A stretch of 64,000 nucleotides of DNA. Source: Halichondria panicea (taxonomy: Eukaryota; Porifera; Demospongiae; Suberitida; Halichondriidae). A program made the position numbers and the translations under genes. The DNA is taken from NCBI RefSeq assembly GCF_963675165.1, contig NC_087386.1, positions 3,726,169-3,790,168 of the forward strand. The letters are read 5' to 3'. The notes beneath the pieces are model-generated. The model made no database searches. It saw only the letters and a list, made by a program, of their open reading frames with translations, and had not been told where the DNA came from. Of the stretch, positions 1 through 10,095 are shown in pieces (positions within the stretch are counted from its first letter, which is position 1; every line of letters begins with the position of its first letter).

Positions 1-128
1 AGATATTAGAATGTATATACTAACTATGGCTTTGTGGTCACGCCTCTAACTGCAGAGCTCAGCTTGCTGCAGAGAAAGGGAGAACCTGGGAAGCCAACAA
101 ATACTGTACATGTAAGTAAATCTGATTG
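1..128. other. Left edge, no gene recognised
   Basis: No open frame with recognisable similarity. The last nine bases (120-128, ATCTGATTG) are the left target-site duplication of the element that starts at 129. Confidence 0.5.
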
Positions 129-1202
129 TAGCCTCGATCCCAGGCCGAGTTTTCGCTTTTATAACGGTTAGGCGAACAACTAGGCCTGGTACTAGTTGTC
201 TGCGCATGCGTCAACCTCACGAAAACTACCATTTCTCGAGTTGAACGAATTTTTTACCCCACGAAACTTACCCGCTATACAGTATTCTCGGTCACAAAAG
301 TGACATTTATATTCGTGTACTATCGTGTACTAGAAGTCAATTCCTGTTTTATCATTATTGGAATCGATTGGAATGGCTCTTAGCTGAAGCTTCTCTCTTC
401 TCTGAAGCTTAGAAAACATTATTCTGAAGACTGAACAACAAGGTAAGAGGTATAAAGCTTTGTCAAGCTTGTTAAGTTTGTGTGGGCCCTATGTATGCTA
501 TCAAGTCTTGTTCATGTTTGTCAAGATCTAGGTAGACTATAGTTTCATCATTAATATGGTGGATCAAGTGAAGAGTGTGAGCTAGAGAACTTGGTGCTGC
601 CATCATCAGCTCGTGAACAATGACACTATAACCTGTATAGATCTACATGTATTTAAAATGTCTACTTCTCTGTACAGGAGCAATGGCTAATATCCAGCTA
701 TCCCAACAGTGCTCCTCTTGGCTATACTAACGGATGAGACTGGACAGTTTGAGGTAAGGGATTAACCGTCTTTGGTTTCTTTTAATATTGTCCTATACTC
801 ACAGGACTGGAGTATGACCGGTAGCTCAGAGGCATCAAGAGAATCTACGTTTTCTCAAGCAAAATTTAACTGAGTTACGAGTTGGGGCCTAGAATCAGAG
901 AAGTCCAGCAGCCTGCTAAATCTTTTTGAAACGTAATTTGAAGGCATTGAAATTGCCCTGGGTCACTGTAATCGTGCTGCAGCACAACTGGCAGGCCCTT
1001 GTGAAGCAACTCTCTCTATGTGCATCTTTTGTGTACTCACTCTGTGCACTTTCTGTGCACAAATTTCGATTATTGATTTGTTAAATATTTTTGCCGACCA
1101 CAAATACAATAAAAATTTGACGCAGGCACAGACAACTAGTACCAGGCCTAGTTGTTCGCCTAACCGTTATAAAAGCGAAAACTCGGCCTGGGATCGAGGC
1201 TA
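129..1202. mobile_element. Non-autonomous DNA transposon, 84-bp terminal inverted repeats, 9-bp target-site duplication
   Basis: The first ~84 bases (129-212) reappear as a near-perfect reverse complement at 1119-1202; both outer ends read TAGCCTCGATCCCAGGCCG going inwards. The element is flanked by an exact 9-bp direct repeat ATCTGATTG (120-128 and 1203-1211), as expected of a target-site duplication. Nine bases suits Mutator-like elements, but no transposase is visible inside, so class is inference. The interior has splice-like motifs (donor after 441, acceptor near 678, donor near 752) but no recognised protein. The outer sequence is related to the element at 25285-26019. Confidence 0.8.
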
Positions 1203-1264
1203 ATCTGATTGGTGCTGACATGCATTACGTCGATCAGTACCCTGCAATCTGATTGGTGCTTATG

Positions 1265-2060
1265 TGATTATGACTCGAGGCGTAGCCGCACGAAGGATAC
1301 GGTAAAGCTGTATTTCTGTGTCTGTTCCAGCTGTAACTGCGCAATGCGCCGAAAACTAACAGCTAACATACATGTACATGTAGGCTTCTTTCTAGCCACG
1401 TTCTCTTGGACTTTGATTTGTGCATAAATTTACAAACTAAAGCTTCTTTCTCGAGTTGTTTTACTTACAGTAAAGGCTGTTGCAGTCTCTTCAGAATCTT
1501 TTTGCACAAACTTTCTATTCAACTTATGAGCTAGCCTTGCACTAAAACGCTAGCTGTTTGTTATAGAGCTCTACAAGAGTCATAAAAGAGCTGTACACTG
1601 CCAGAAACAGCGCCATTGTGATTTCCACTAGTGCAGTGGCCTCGTTCTCAAGCCAATTTTTTCTGAAAAATACGGCCCGGTATATAATATGTTGAGTCTA
1701 TCTGCATGGGTGTGTTTAGGATCTGGAAACAAAAGAAAATATCTATCAGTCTACCATACAGTTTACGGTTGCTATATAGACACGCCCAGATAATCAATTC
1801 CAGGCTGTATTTTTCAAAATTGGCCTGGGAACGAGGAGACCGGTGAAACTGATGGTGTGTGTGTGTACGGTGTACGTGTCTGTAGTGCAGTCGTAACTGC
1901 TAAACGGTTGCAATGCGAGTACAAATAACAGCTTTGTTTTTAAATTTTACCATAGGTACGGTGCAGTCTCTTCAGAATCGTGCATAACATCACATATTTG
2001 CACAAGTGTGAATCAATCTCGAACATTAATCTGTTATAGCTAAGTTTCGAGAAAGACTCA
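1265..2060 (+). repeat. Two copies of a dispersed repeat with a hairpin head (subfamily with GAGGCGTAGCCGCA loop)
   Basis: A copy begins near 1270 with the head that reads roughly CTCGAGGCGTAGCCGCACGA, followed by GGATACGGTAAAGCTG, a TG-rich stretch, and the core about CTTGGACTTTGATTTGTG. A second, more decayed copy lies at about 1857-2050. Related copies occur at 4210-4530 (reverse), 13775-14145, 14745-15010 and 56175-56530. Short open frames here are not genes. Confidence 0.65.
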
Positions 2061-3479
2061 TCTTGTTATTAATAACACCCCTTCTGTCAACTTTTAAGAA
2101 AGTAAATCGAAGAATGAGGCACTATTTAGCTGCCTAGATCAACCGGTCAGCCAACCGCAAGACTATATCAACATACTGGACCATGACAAAGTGAGCAGCA
2201 CTCTGCTGCTACTGTATGGCTCACCTGCTTAAATACATGTACAACTCAGGCTCAGGCTCAAGCTAGCTACATGTAGTAACTCCATACTCTTTGTTATGTA
2301 TATTTGCCAAGGAAGGTAAGTATTCTGCCATTCATGCTCTAGCCAAAAAACAAGGAGCCAGCCATGGTAATCCTATTTAGGACTTCAAGCAGCAGCTGGT
2401 TATCAACTGAAAGAAGACTCATCCTCTGTATCCGGTTGTGTTTGACGTTGTTCGATGTGGCGAACTTCTTCTAACTACACCCAATTTGTGGGCACTTTAC
2501 ACTGAAGAAGTGAGTGTATACCGGCCAATACATCCCAGGGACCAACTTCAGATAACACAATAGCAACATTGCCAAAGGTCTAAAGGCTAAAACGTAGGGG
2601 AAATTCCACTGGGCATGGTGCTTCTCATATAGACTCAAGATGGCCTGCAAGGATTTTTTTACGACATTCTTTAAGCATTGTTCGTTGTCTGGAACAAGCT
2701 GGATAAACCACAAGAGCATGCAGCGCACTCTAAACAAATGTGGTGCTCACTTAATTTTCACCTCAATACTCTGGCTCAAGACCCCAGTTAAGGCAACTGA
2801 TCGATTTAAACTGACTGCATGGCTACATTCGAAATGGTCACAAAATCAAAACGATTGGTTGCTCTCTTTATTAATTGTCATCCAAAAGAACATCCTAAAC
2901 ACTTTTCTACATGTATATTGAGAACTAAAGAGTTAAGGAATTAAGAAGTACAATGTTGCTACATGTATGAGCTATCAGCTAGTTCCTAGTTTGCATAGGA
3001 TATACCCATTACTTATTCATGAGATCGTCTTATTTATTCTTAGCATGGTCATTGAAAAGAAGTACGCATGCAATGCTGCTAAAACTGTCCGTCTTTCCTT
3101 TCTCTACCACATGAAGAGCCATAAACTTCGTGGTGCACACTAAATTTTTTCTGCGTCAGTTATATAGTGGACATACGTACAGTACAAGAGCTCTATTGAC
3201 AAGATCTATACTTTCCTCAGAGCTAGACAAGTAGATATTTCTTTATTGTTTTTTCATAATTATCTGTTCTTTTGTAATATAAATACGCAAAAACTGACCA
3301 GTAAAGTAATCGCTACAGCTCTATTGTCTTGACTCTTTACGAAATTAATGTTTACCTGTTCAATTACCGGTAGATTATTTAAATGGGACATGATCATTAG
3401 CTACGAAGGTGGAAAAACTAACGCAGAAGTTGTGTAGGTTTGCCAAAATTAATGTTCAGAGGCTGAGCGAGAACGCCCA
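2061..3479. other. No gene or clear element recognised
   Basis: Both strands contain frames of 60-93 codons (for example 2640-2921 plus and 2471-2737 minus) but they overlap each other, match nothing I know and lack splice context. Nothing else can be supported here. Confidence 0.4.
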
Positions 3480-3790
3480 ACAATAATGAAAGCACCGCAG
3501 GTGCTGATGACTCGGTGGAGATGCCAAAGATACATAACATATAACATAAAGCTACTATAATAGCTTTTATACACACATTATTATTATTATCATGATGAAC
3601 ATTAATTAATTGTAAACTCAAAGAGTGGGTAATAATCGACCATGATTGTTGTTAAAAACGATTGATACCAAAAGTTTAAGTCTAAAATTACTGGCTGCAT
3701 CAGCAGAGCCTTGCATGCAGCTCTCTTCTAACTCTTGCAGCTACCTATTGGTAGCGTTCTAGTGCAGAGCTAACGAGTGTTGCAAGCTGT
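3480..3790 (-). repeat. Dispersed repeat, 3' portion of the family seen at 11866-12430
   Basis: The reverse complement of this stretch matches 12110-12420 over most of its length: the block around TCTGCACTAGAACGCTACC, the block with TGGTCGATTATTACCCACTC, and the block with TGGCATCTCCACCGAGTCAT. Further copies lie at 9780-9985, 37010-37320 and 54770-54905. Confidence 0.65.
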
Positions 3791-4200
3791 GCTGGGCTAA
3801 TGCCACTCGCCATGTTATGCTTTTGCTCAATAGTGTTATAGTAGAGGGAATAAGTTTCGAATTATACAGCTTATATTTATATCAACTCACTGAGAAGAAA
3901 AGACTTGTTTACGTGTATCTATTATTGTTATCTCCAGGACATCAAGAAAGAATAAAATTGCAGGATCTGGAGTTCAGTGTATAATATCTATCAGAACTGT
4001 GAAGAAAAGACTTGTGTACATGCATCTATTGTATAATTGTGGTAGTGTTTTGTGGCTTACCAGGTCCTCAAGAAAAAGACGATTCTCCAGGAACATCTGG
4101 ATATTATATCATTCTCTCACATGTTGAGATGAGCACGCATGTGCAATACATACACAAGAATAAGGGGTGTGTCTGCAAGAGGTTAAGTTCAAATTAATAG
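3775..4200 (+). repeat. Dispersed repeat with TGTGGCTTACCAGG motif
   Basis: Contains AACGAGTGTTGCAAGC, ACTCGCCATGTTATGCTTTT, and two successive segments that start near AGAAAAGACTTGT and run into TGTGGCTTACCAGGTCCTCA. The same order, inverted, is seen at about 14230-14620, and in plus orientation at about 33205-33600; a fragment is at 56590-56645. No coding content is supported. Confidence 0.6.
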
Positions 4201-4209
4201 TATAGCTTA

Positions 4210-4790
4210 TCCTAGCTTTACAGCTCTTTTCTGACTCTTGTAGCTAACAAAAAGCTAGCGCTTTAGTGCAAAACTAACTTATAAGCTGAATAGAAACTGT
4301 GTGCGAACAGATGATGCTACGAAAGATTCTAAAGAGACTTCAATGTGAGTCAAACTAGCCGTAACTCGAGAAAGAAGCTTTAGTTTGCTAATCCACGAAT
4401 CAAAATCCAAGAGAACATGACTAGAAGCCTATAAAAGCTGTTAGTTTTCGTCGCATTGCAACCGTTGAGTAGTTACACACACACACAGACAGCTTTACCG
4501 TATCCCTCGTGCGGCTACACCTCGAGGCAAAACTACTAAGTTCTTAGCAACACTCAGTGAACAAGTTTTGCTATGCACTCTGTATTCCAAGTAAGCAAAC
4601 TAGGCATCACTCGAGTACGAAGCATTATTTTGAAAATCCACAAATTAAAATCCAAGAAAACATGACTAGAAGCCTATAGAAACTCTTTCTTGCTTGATTG
4701 ATCCTTGAGCAGCTGTAGCAGTCTACACAGACAGACAGACACACAAACACACTACCGTGTACCTCGATTGCGCATGCCTTAATGCACTAC
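4210..4790 (-). repeat. Two adjacent inverted copies of the hairpin-head repeat family
   Basis: The reverse strand from about 4525 to 4210 starts with the GCCTCGAGGTGTAGCCGCAC head and continues through the TTGGATTTTGATTCGTGGAT core. A second reverse copy lies at about 4785-4570 with a TGCGCATGCG-type head. The two heads represent the two subfamilies discussed in the findings. Confidence 0.6.
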
Positions 4791-5466
4791 ACAGTGGAGT
4801 TCACAGCAGTGGTTTACAGTGAAACTCGTGTCAAGAATTGCTGAGGAGGCCACTGAGACAACTTACCAGGAACCAAGCTGGCAGGCTTTAACCATCAACA
4901 TTAATTGTCCCATGTGCAATTCAAGCTAAGGCTGATCTAGATAAGATACACAGTGAAAACAAAGATAGGCGGCTAAGGCCTGGTCAGGCATATCTATTAC
5001 GCAAATGCTTATAGGGACTATACTGGTTAAGACAAATGCTATGTCAGAGAAGCAATTGAAATAAAGGAGCTGAAATGGAATTGTGGACTTTTTCAGGCGA
5101 TCTCAACACTGGAAGGAGTAACAGGTTTCAAATGGCCTAATGTATGTGTTGCTGCTATGTGAACTACACTCTTCAGCCTCTGATTTACAAACAGCAAATT
5201 AATTTTCAAGATTTTAACACACCGACGTAGCAGTTTAAACACCCGTACATCAGACGATTTATGAAATCAATATTGAGGAACCAAATTAAGGAGACGGTAT
5301 GCAGGGCGTAACTAGCAATGTGTCATGTGACTCGCCTCACTAGCTTGTAATAGCTCTGGCTAGCTAACTTCTGGATAACTAGCCAACTATAGGTATATAG
5401 AATGAGCAGAAAATGAGCTCTATCACTGTCTTGTTGATGAAGAAAAGAGGAATAGCAATTATACTG
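4791..5466. other. No gene or clear element recognised
   Basis: No frame with family similarity and no terminal repeats found. The last part abuts the 9-bp target duplication at 5467-5475. Confidence 0.35.
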
Positions 5467-5475
5467 CCATTGACC

Positions 5476-5777
5476 TAGTTGGGCGTGGCTCGACCGTCCC
5501 TGGCGGGAGGTCGGGTTGCAGGCTTATCTGGGATTTGTTCTGTGCATTATGTAACACGTACTGCTATGAATATCATTATTCTCAAGTGGGTATTAACCGA
5601 CATGGTGATGTGTAGACCACAGCATACACTGCATGTGGTTTCGTAACTAGATGCAAACGGAAGTATAACCAAGCACGTGAAAAATGCTTCAATCTGATAG
5701 GGCGCCACTATAGAACAAATCCCAGATAGGCTTGCAACCCGACCTCCCGTCAGGGACGGTCGGGCCACGCCCAACTA
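5476..5777. mobile_element. 302-bp foldback MITE with 9-bp target-site duplication
   Basis: The ends are inverted repeats reading TAGTTGGGCGTGG inwards, continuing through a CGACCGTCCCTGGCGGGAGG block and GCTTATCTGGGATTTGTTCT on both arms. The flanks are an exact 9-bp direct repeat CCATTGACC at 5467-5475 and 5778-5786. No transposase frame exists inside. Related sequence is at 8998-9208. Confidence 0.85.
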
Positions 5778-8004
5778 CCATTGACCTGCCTTCTACTTGT
5801 ACGCAATAATTAATGGGTGTGGTTTCCTGTCAAACATTTTGCGGGGGCGTTGGCCTCCTTCCCGTAAAACTTCTAGTTGCGCCCCTGGTATGTATCAAGG
5901 AGTACATTCTCACAAACTGAAAGCAGCACGAACTGCTGTCGTGGGGCAATATATTCGTGGTTTTCGTGGTTGGAGGTCTGACCACAAATATTTTACCCAC
6001 GAATGTAGCGACCTTGCCTACCTTTACCTACAATCCAAGCAGCAACCACGAAAATATTATCCACGAAATGTCTCAATATTGCTGAACCACGAATATTTTG
6101 TCCCCTGAAAATTACCCGCTATACGGTACGTCAGATCAAGTGACTTATACAGTGGAAACACCATAAAGTGACACCAAGACTGCATAAGAATAGAGGAGTT
6201 GTCGAACTACCGATACCTCTACATAAAAAACTGCACCAAGTAACATAACTCGCATGTGATGAAGTATTGTAAACTTACTAGTAATCTCCTAGTAAATGTT
6301 AACCATGACGTTTTTAGGGGTGTGGTAATTGAAAAATGAAATCTGATTCTAGCTAGTCGTTCGCGTTCAGCCTTCAGAGCTGTTCACTGCACACTGCACA
6401 CTGATAAGAGACAATCTCTTCACAAAAATCATCTAAATCGAGACAATAGAGTCAGGTTGATCCTCTTCACTTGTACTCTTTACTCACTATTAGCAAATTC
6501 TGTGCGTTGCGTAATTATGCGCCAACGTCATCAATTGTGAGTTGCTCACGTGTAATTGACAGGATGTCATGTTACTTTGTGCACAGTTTTTGTTTAAAGG
6601 TACAGTGTATCAGTACTTCAACACTCTTCTCTTCTTATGCTCTCTAGGTGCCACTATAACCCTTTCTTTGTCACACCTACTACAAAGAATGACGTACATA
6701 CCCTCTTGATCCTACCTCTATATATACAGTGTTGGGGCATAAAGGCTTTCACAAATGTACACGTACATGTACATACACTGTACACTATAAACCATTTATA
6801 TCTATAAATCAAACACTACACCCAAACCTACCGATTATGATGTACTTGAAGATGTAGGAGTAGTTATATGGTCCTGCACTCATTGCTGTAATGTTAAAAC
6901 TACGACAGCTACAAAATAAACCTGGAATATCGACCGTAACACAACCAACTCTATATATAGTAGTCACTTTGCTCCCGATACAGCTACAGTATAGTACAGA
7001 TCTTTGCCACTATTAAACCCTTTGAACTTTGTCATGTGACAGACGTGTTTTGCAATGACGCAATGATAGGTATAATAATGACCACAACTCTTCTCTTGAT
7101 ACAACATGTGTGCATCATAACTCGGTTCTTACTGTCTACATGCATGTATCACATGAATCATTAATAGATCTACAACTAAAAAAGGTGGGTGAGTAGATGT
7201 TCAGATCGTAGATATAAATACATAATAAATTATAAAGTTACACGTGCATAATAATTGATCCTCTTGTTCCGTTCCCCGGCCATACAACGAAACCTACATA
7301 GAAACTTGATCAGGCATTCTTTTCCTTAAAATGCACGGCCTGGACCCGAGGCCTCCCAGAAAAACTATCCAAAAGTCTCGGGTCCAGGCTGCGCTGTATA
7401 AAAGACGTGCAAAAGTCCAGAAATTGGAATTAGGACGTGCACGCCCACGATCACCCATGAATATAATTAAGTCTAGATTGTAATCAATAAGTATTTCATG
7501 GCTGGGCGTGCACGTCGTGTGTGGTTAATTACCAATACCTGAACTTTTGCGTGAGTTTCACATAGGAACTTGACCAGACGCTTTTCTAAAGCGCAGCCTG
7601 GACTCAAAGTAAGTTGCAAGCACCAGGTCTTGGTCTAACCCGATCACATGGTACATTGATGGTATATACAGCAGTTTTAAGCAATTTTGCGACACATGAA
7701 CACAAGCATGAAACCACAATGTACTATTTTAGTAAGTGGTTACTCAAATTCGGTGCATACATTCAGTACTGTCCAGTGGTGTAGGAACCAGGCCCCCCTT
7801 TATTTAACACTGCATGCTTGCTTTTTCCCAAGCTCGGAATCAAGCTTTTAATTGTACACAATACACCAATCAATCTCAGAGCATGCAAAATTAATATCTT
7901 TTTAGGGGACAATCCCTTGCAAGCGCACTTTAATATTATGTGTACAGTGGTTTGCAGAACAGCTGTCATACTCAGAGTAGCAGTAGGCGGTGACTCTAAG
8001 TGTG
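5778..8004. other. Intergenic, no gene recognised; fragments of inverted-repeat elements
   Basis: About 5940-6125 contains repeated GTGG(T)TTTTCGTGG-like and ACGAATATT blocks ending in CCCGCTATACGGTA, the signature of the TACCGTAT-ended elements found elsewhere. About 7330-7600 has partly inverted CCTGGACCCGAGGC and CTCGGGTCCAGGCT arms. Frames of 68-129 codons (5797-6108, 7818-8207) run through repeat sequence and are not supported as genes. Confidence 0.4.
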
Positions 8005-8195
8005 TGATGTGGTTTACACGAAAATTAAGTCCGCGAAATTTTTCTTTAATTAGAATTACCTGCTATAACATGCAAAGATTTAAAGGCGTGGCTTCCGGTA
8101 AGCAGTCATTCCGCGAACATTGTGTAACAAAATGGCTTTTAGAGGCCAATCCACGAAGTATAAGTGCCTCGAAAAATTTCGCGCTATACAGTAAT
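8005..8195 (+). mobile_element. Truncated copy of the 31182-31408 MITE
   Basis: From ACGAAAATTAAGTCCGCGAA to the CGCGCTATACAGTA end it matches about 31250-31409 nearly base for base, including GGCGTGGCTTCCGGTAAGCA and GGCCAATCCACGAA. The left terminal inverted repeat present in the 31-kb copy is missing here. Confidence 0.75.
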
Positions 8196-8384
8196 TTCTC
8201 TGAATAATAAGGTGCAGGCATGTTAGCAGGAGAAGCACTGAAGAGAGTATAGTTCAAACTCAATTTACTAAACACACGCAGCGTTGATTAAATTTGGACT
8301 AGTACATTTCTTGTGGGATACTAATTAAAGGTGGTACAGCTCAACGCATACAGTTGATGGAAGAAACTGAAAATCACCGTTTTC

Positions 8385-8590
8385 GAGTTGAATGAATTTT
8401 TTACCCCACAAAATTACCTGTTGTCGCAAAGTTCGCATACCGTATAGAGCGCGGGTATATTTCGATTGGGTAAATGTTTGTGGTTTTCGCGGATTAAGCA
8501 TGTACTGCAAACATTATTTTATAACCGCGAGTTTAATATCACATGCGGCTGCACCAACTACAATTATTGTTTAACCGCAAAGTATACACG
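8385..8590. repeat. Possible further TACCGTAT-type element, arms imperfect
   Basis: Contains CATACCGTATAGAGCGCGGG in the middle, flanked by CGAGTTGAATGAATTTTTTA and a reversed GCGGTTAT-like arm. Similar wording occurs at 236-290. The boundaries are not clear. Confidence 0.3.
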
Positions 8591-8997
8591 GTCACCCTCC
8601 TCTGGGAGGTGTGGCTGATTTATGAGACTGGTTTTGGTACATGTGAAGCATGAATAATCATTCACTTATTTGTCTTGAATTATTTTGTTTTCCACTCAAT
8701 CTTATACAGATATTCTAAGTACGGATGTTACGCAAAATCCAGAGGGTTGGCAAAAGAGCCACTAAGTTCCAGTACTCAGCCACGTACCAATCAGTAGTCA
8801 TTGAATGCTTACGAGATAAATGGTAAGCCAAAGACAACATGTACCGTATAGCAGGTAAAATGTGGCATCTAAGGCCAAGCATTAACTTTACTATAATTAT
8901 TATGTAGTCAAAGGCACAGTAGGCCCATTTTGTTAGTTGCTCATCAGTGCCCATGCATGTATGCGCTTAAAATGTGCCTTAGAATTTTACTACATAA

Positions 8998-9208
8998 TGC
9001 GTGGCCCGACCTTCCATTAGGACGGGAGTTCAGGTTGCAAGCTTATCTGGGATTTGTTCTGCCGCATTATGGCGTGGCCCAACGGGAGGTCGGGTTGCAA
9101 GCTTATCTGGGATTTGTTCTGCTGCATTATGTAACTCGGCTAATATGCGGCAAAACAAGCTTGCAACCTGACCTCCCGTCTTAACGGAAGGTCGGGCCAC
9201 GCCCAACT
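8998..9208. mobile_element. Rearranged copy of the 5476-5777 MITE family
   Basis: Contains GCGTGGCCCGACC, two direct copies of GCTTATCTGGGATTTGTTCT (about 9041 and 9101), and an inverted end with GGTCGGGCCACGCCCAACTA. It looks like a partial duplication within, or insertion of one copy into, another. No clean target duplication was found. Confidence 0.6.
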
Positions 9209-9529
9209 AAGTGCATGGCACCAGACAGTGAGGCTCTCCCCCCAGCAAAGAGGTAACGCTAGGGGATATAATGGATAAGATAATTGTTATTGCTTGACAG
9301 CAGTCAGACTTACATACCGTATAATAGGATGACCCATTAATAATTGAACGCAGAAAACACCTATCCATTGTTCTGTGTCACCCTGCATCACAGCCACAAC
9401 ATCCAAGTGTTTGTCTATTTTCGAACTTGGACGACTTTCCATTCTCCTCTTCATTACTTTATCCATGTAAATGAAATGCAAATGTTAAAAAGTTACAGCT
9501 GCACAAGGATCAATGAAGTGTAATTAAGA

Positions 9530-9985
9530 GTTTCTGTAGGCTTCTAGTCATGTTTTCTTTGGATTTTAATACGTGGATTTGCAAAATAATGCTTCATTCT
9601 CGAGTTATGAGTTTTGCTTAAATACTTGGAATGCCATTGCAGCCTTTTCAGAAGAGCACGTAGCCAAACTTGTTTACCGAGTATTGCTACTCTACTTAGT
9701 AGTTAGCTCTGCACTAGAATGCTAGCTATTGGTAGGCGAAAAGAGCTGCAAGGCTCTGCTGACTTAATTGCAGCCATTAATTGTAGACTTGAACTTTTGG
9801 CATCGATCGTTTTTAATAACAATTATCGTTGATCATTACCCACTCTTCGAGTTTCCCTGGATTTCGCATGCAGTAAAATTAAAAATGTTCATCATGATCA
9901 ATAATTATGTGTATAAAAGCTAGCTTATAGTAGCATTATGTTATGTAGCTTTGGCATTTTTCATTCTGTCAGTTTCCAGCATTAT
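9530..9985 (+). repeat. Dispersed repeat of the hairpin-head family
   Basis: Matches 11950-12400: TTCTGTAGGCTTCTAGTCAT, TTGTTTACCGAGTATTGCTA, TTAGCTCTGCACTAGAATGC and TGGCATCGATCG in the same order. The left head is not preserved. Confidence 0.65.
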
Positions 9986-10095
9986 GGTTTTTGAATAATT
10001 TACAGCTTGAAATAGGTGCAAATATAAGTTGCTCCATTACTGTAAAGTGCTGCGATTTTGCTGAATGGATGCATGAAAAATTTTTCTTTATTCAG

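Noticed and set aside
661-755. Possible small coding exon (acceptor near 678, ATG at 684, donor near 752)
   Set aside because: The ATG frame stops after 15 codons, and the segment is inside the 129-1202 transposon; it could at most be non-coding.
5797-6108. 103-codon plus-strand frame
   Set aside because: It runs through decayed inverted-repeat sequence (TTCGTGG and CCACGAA words) and has no family similarity.
7818-8207. 129-codon plus-strand frame
   Set aside because: Its second half is the truncated MITE at 8005-8195, and the first half matches nothing and overlaps a frame on the other strand.
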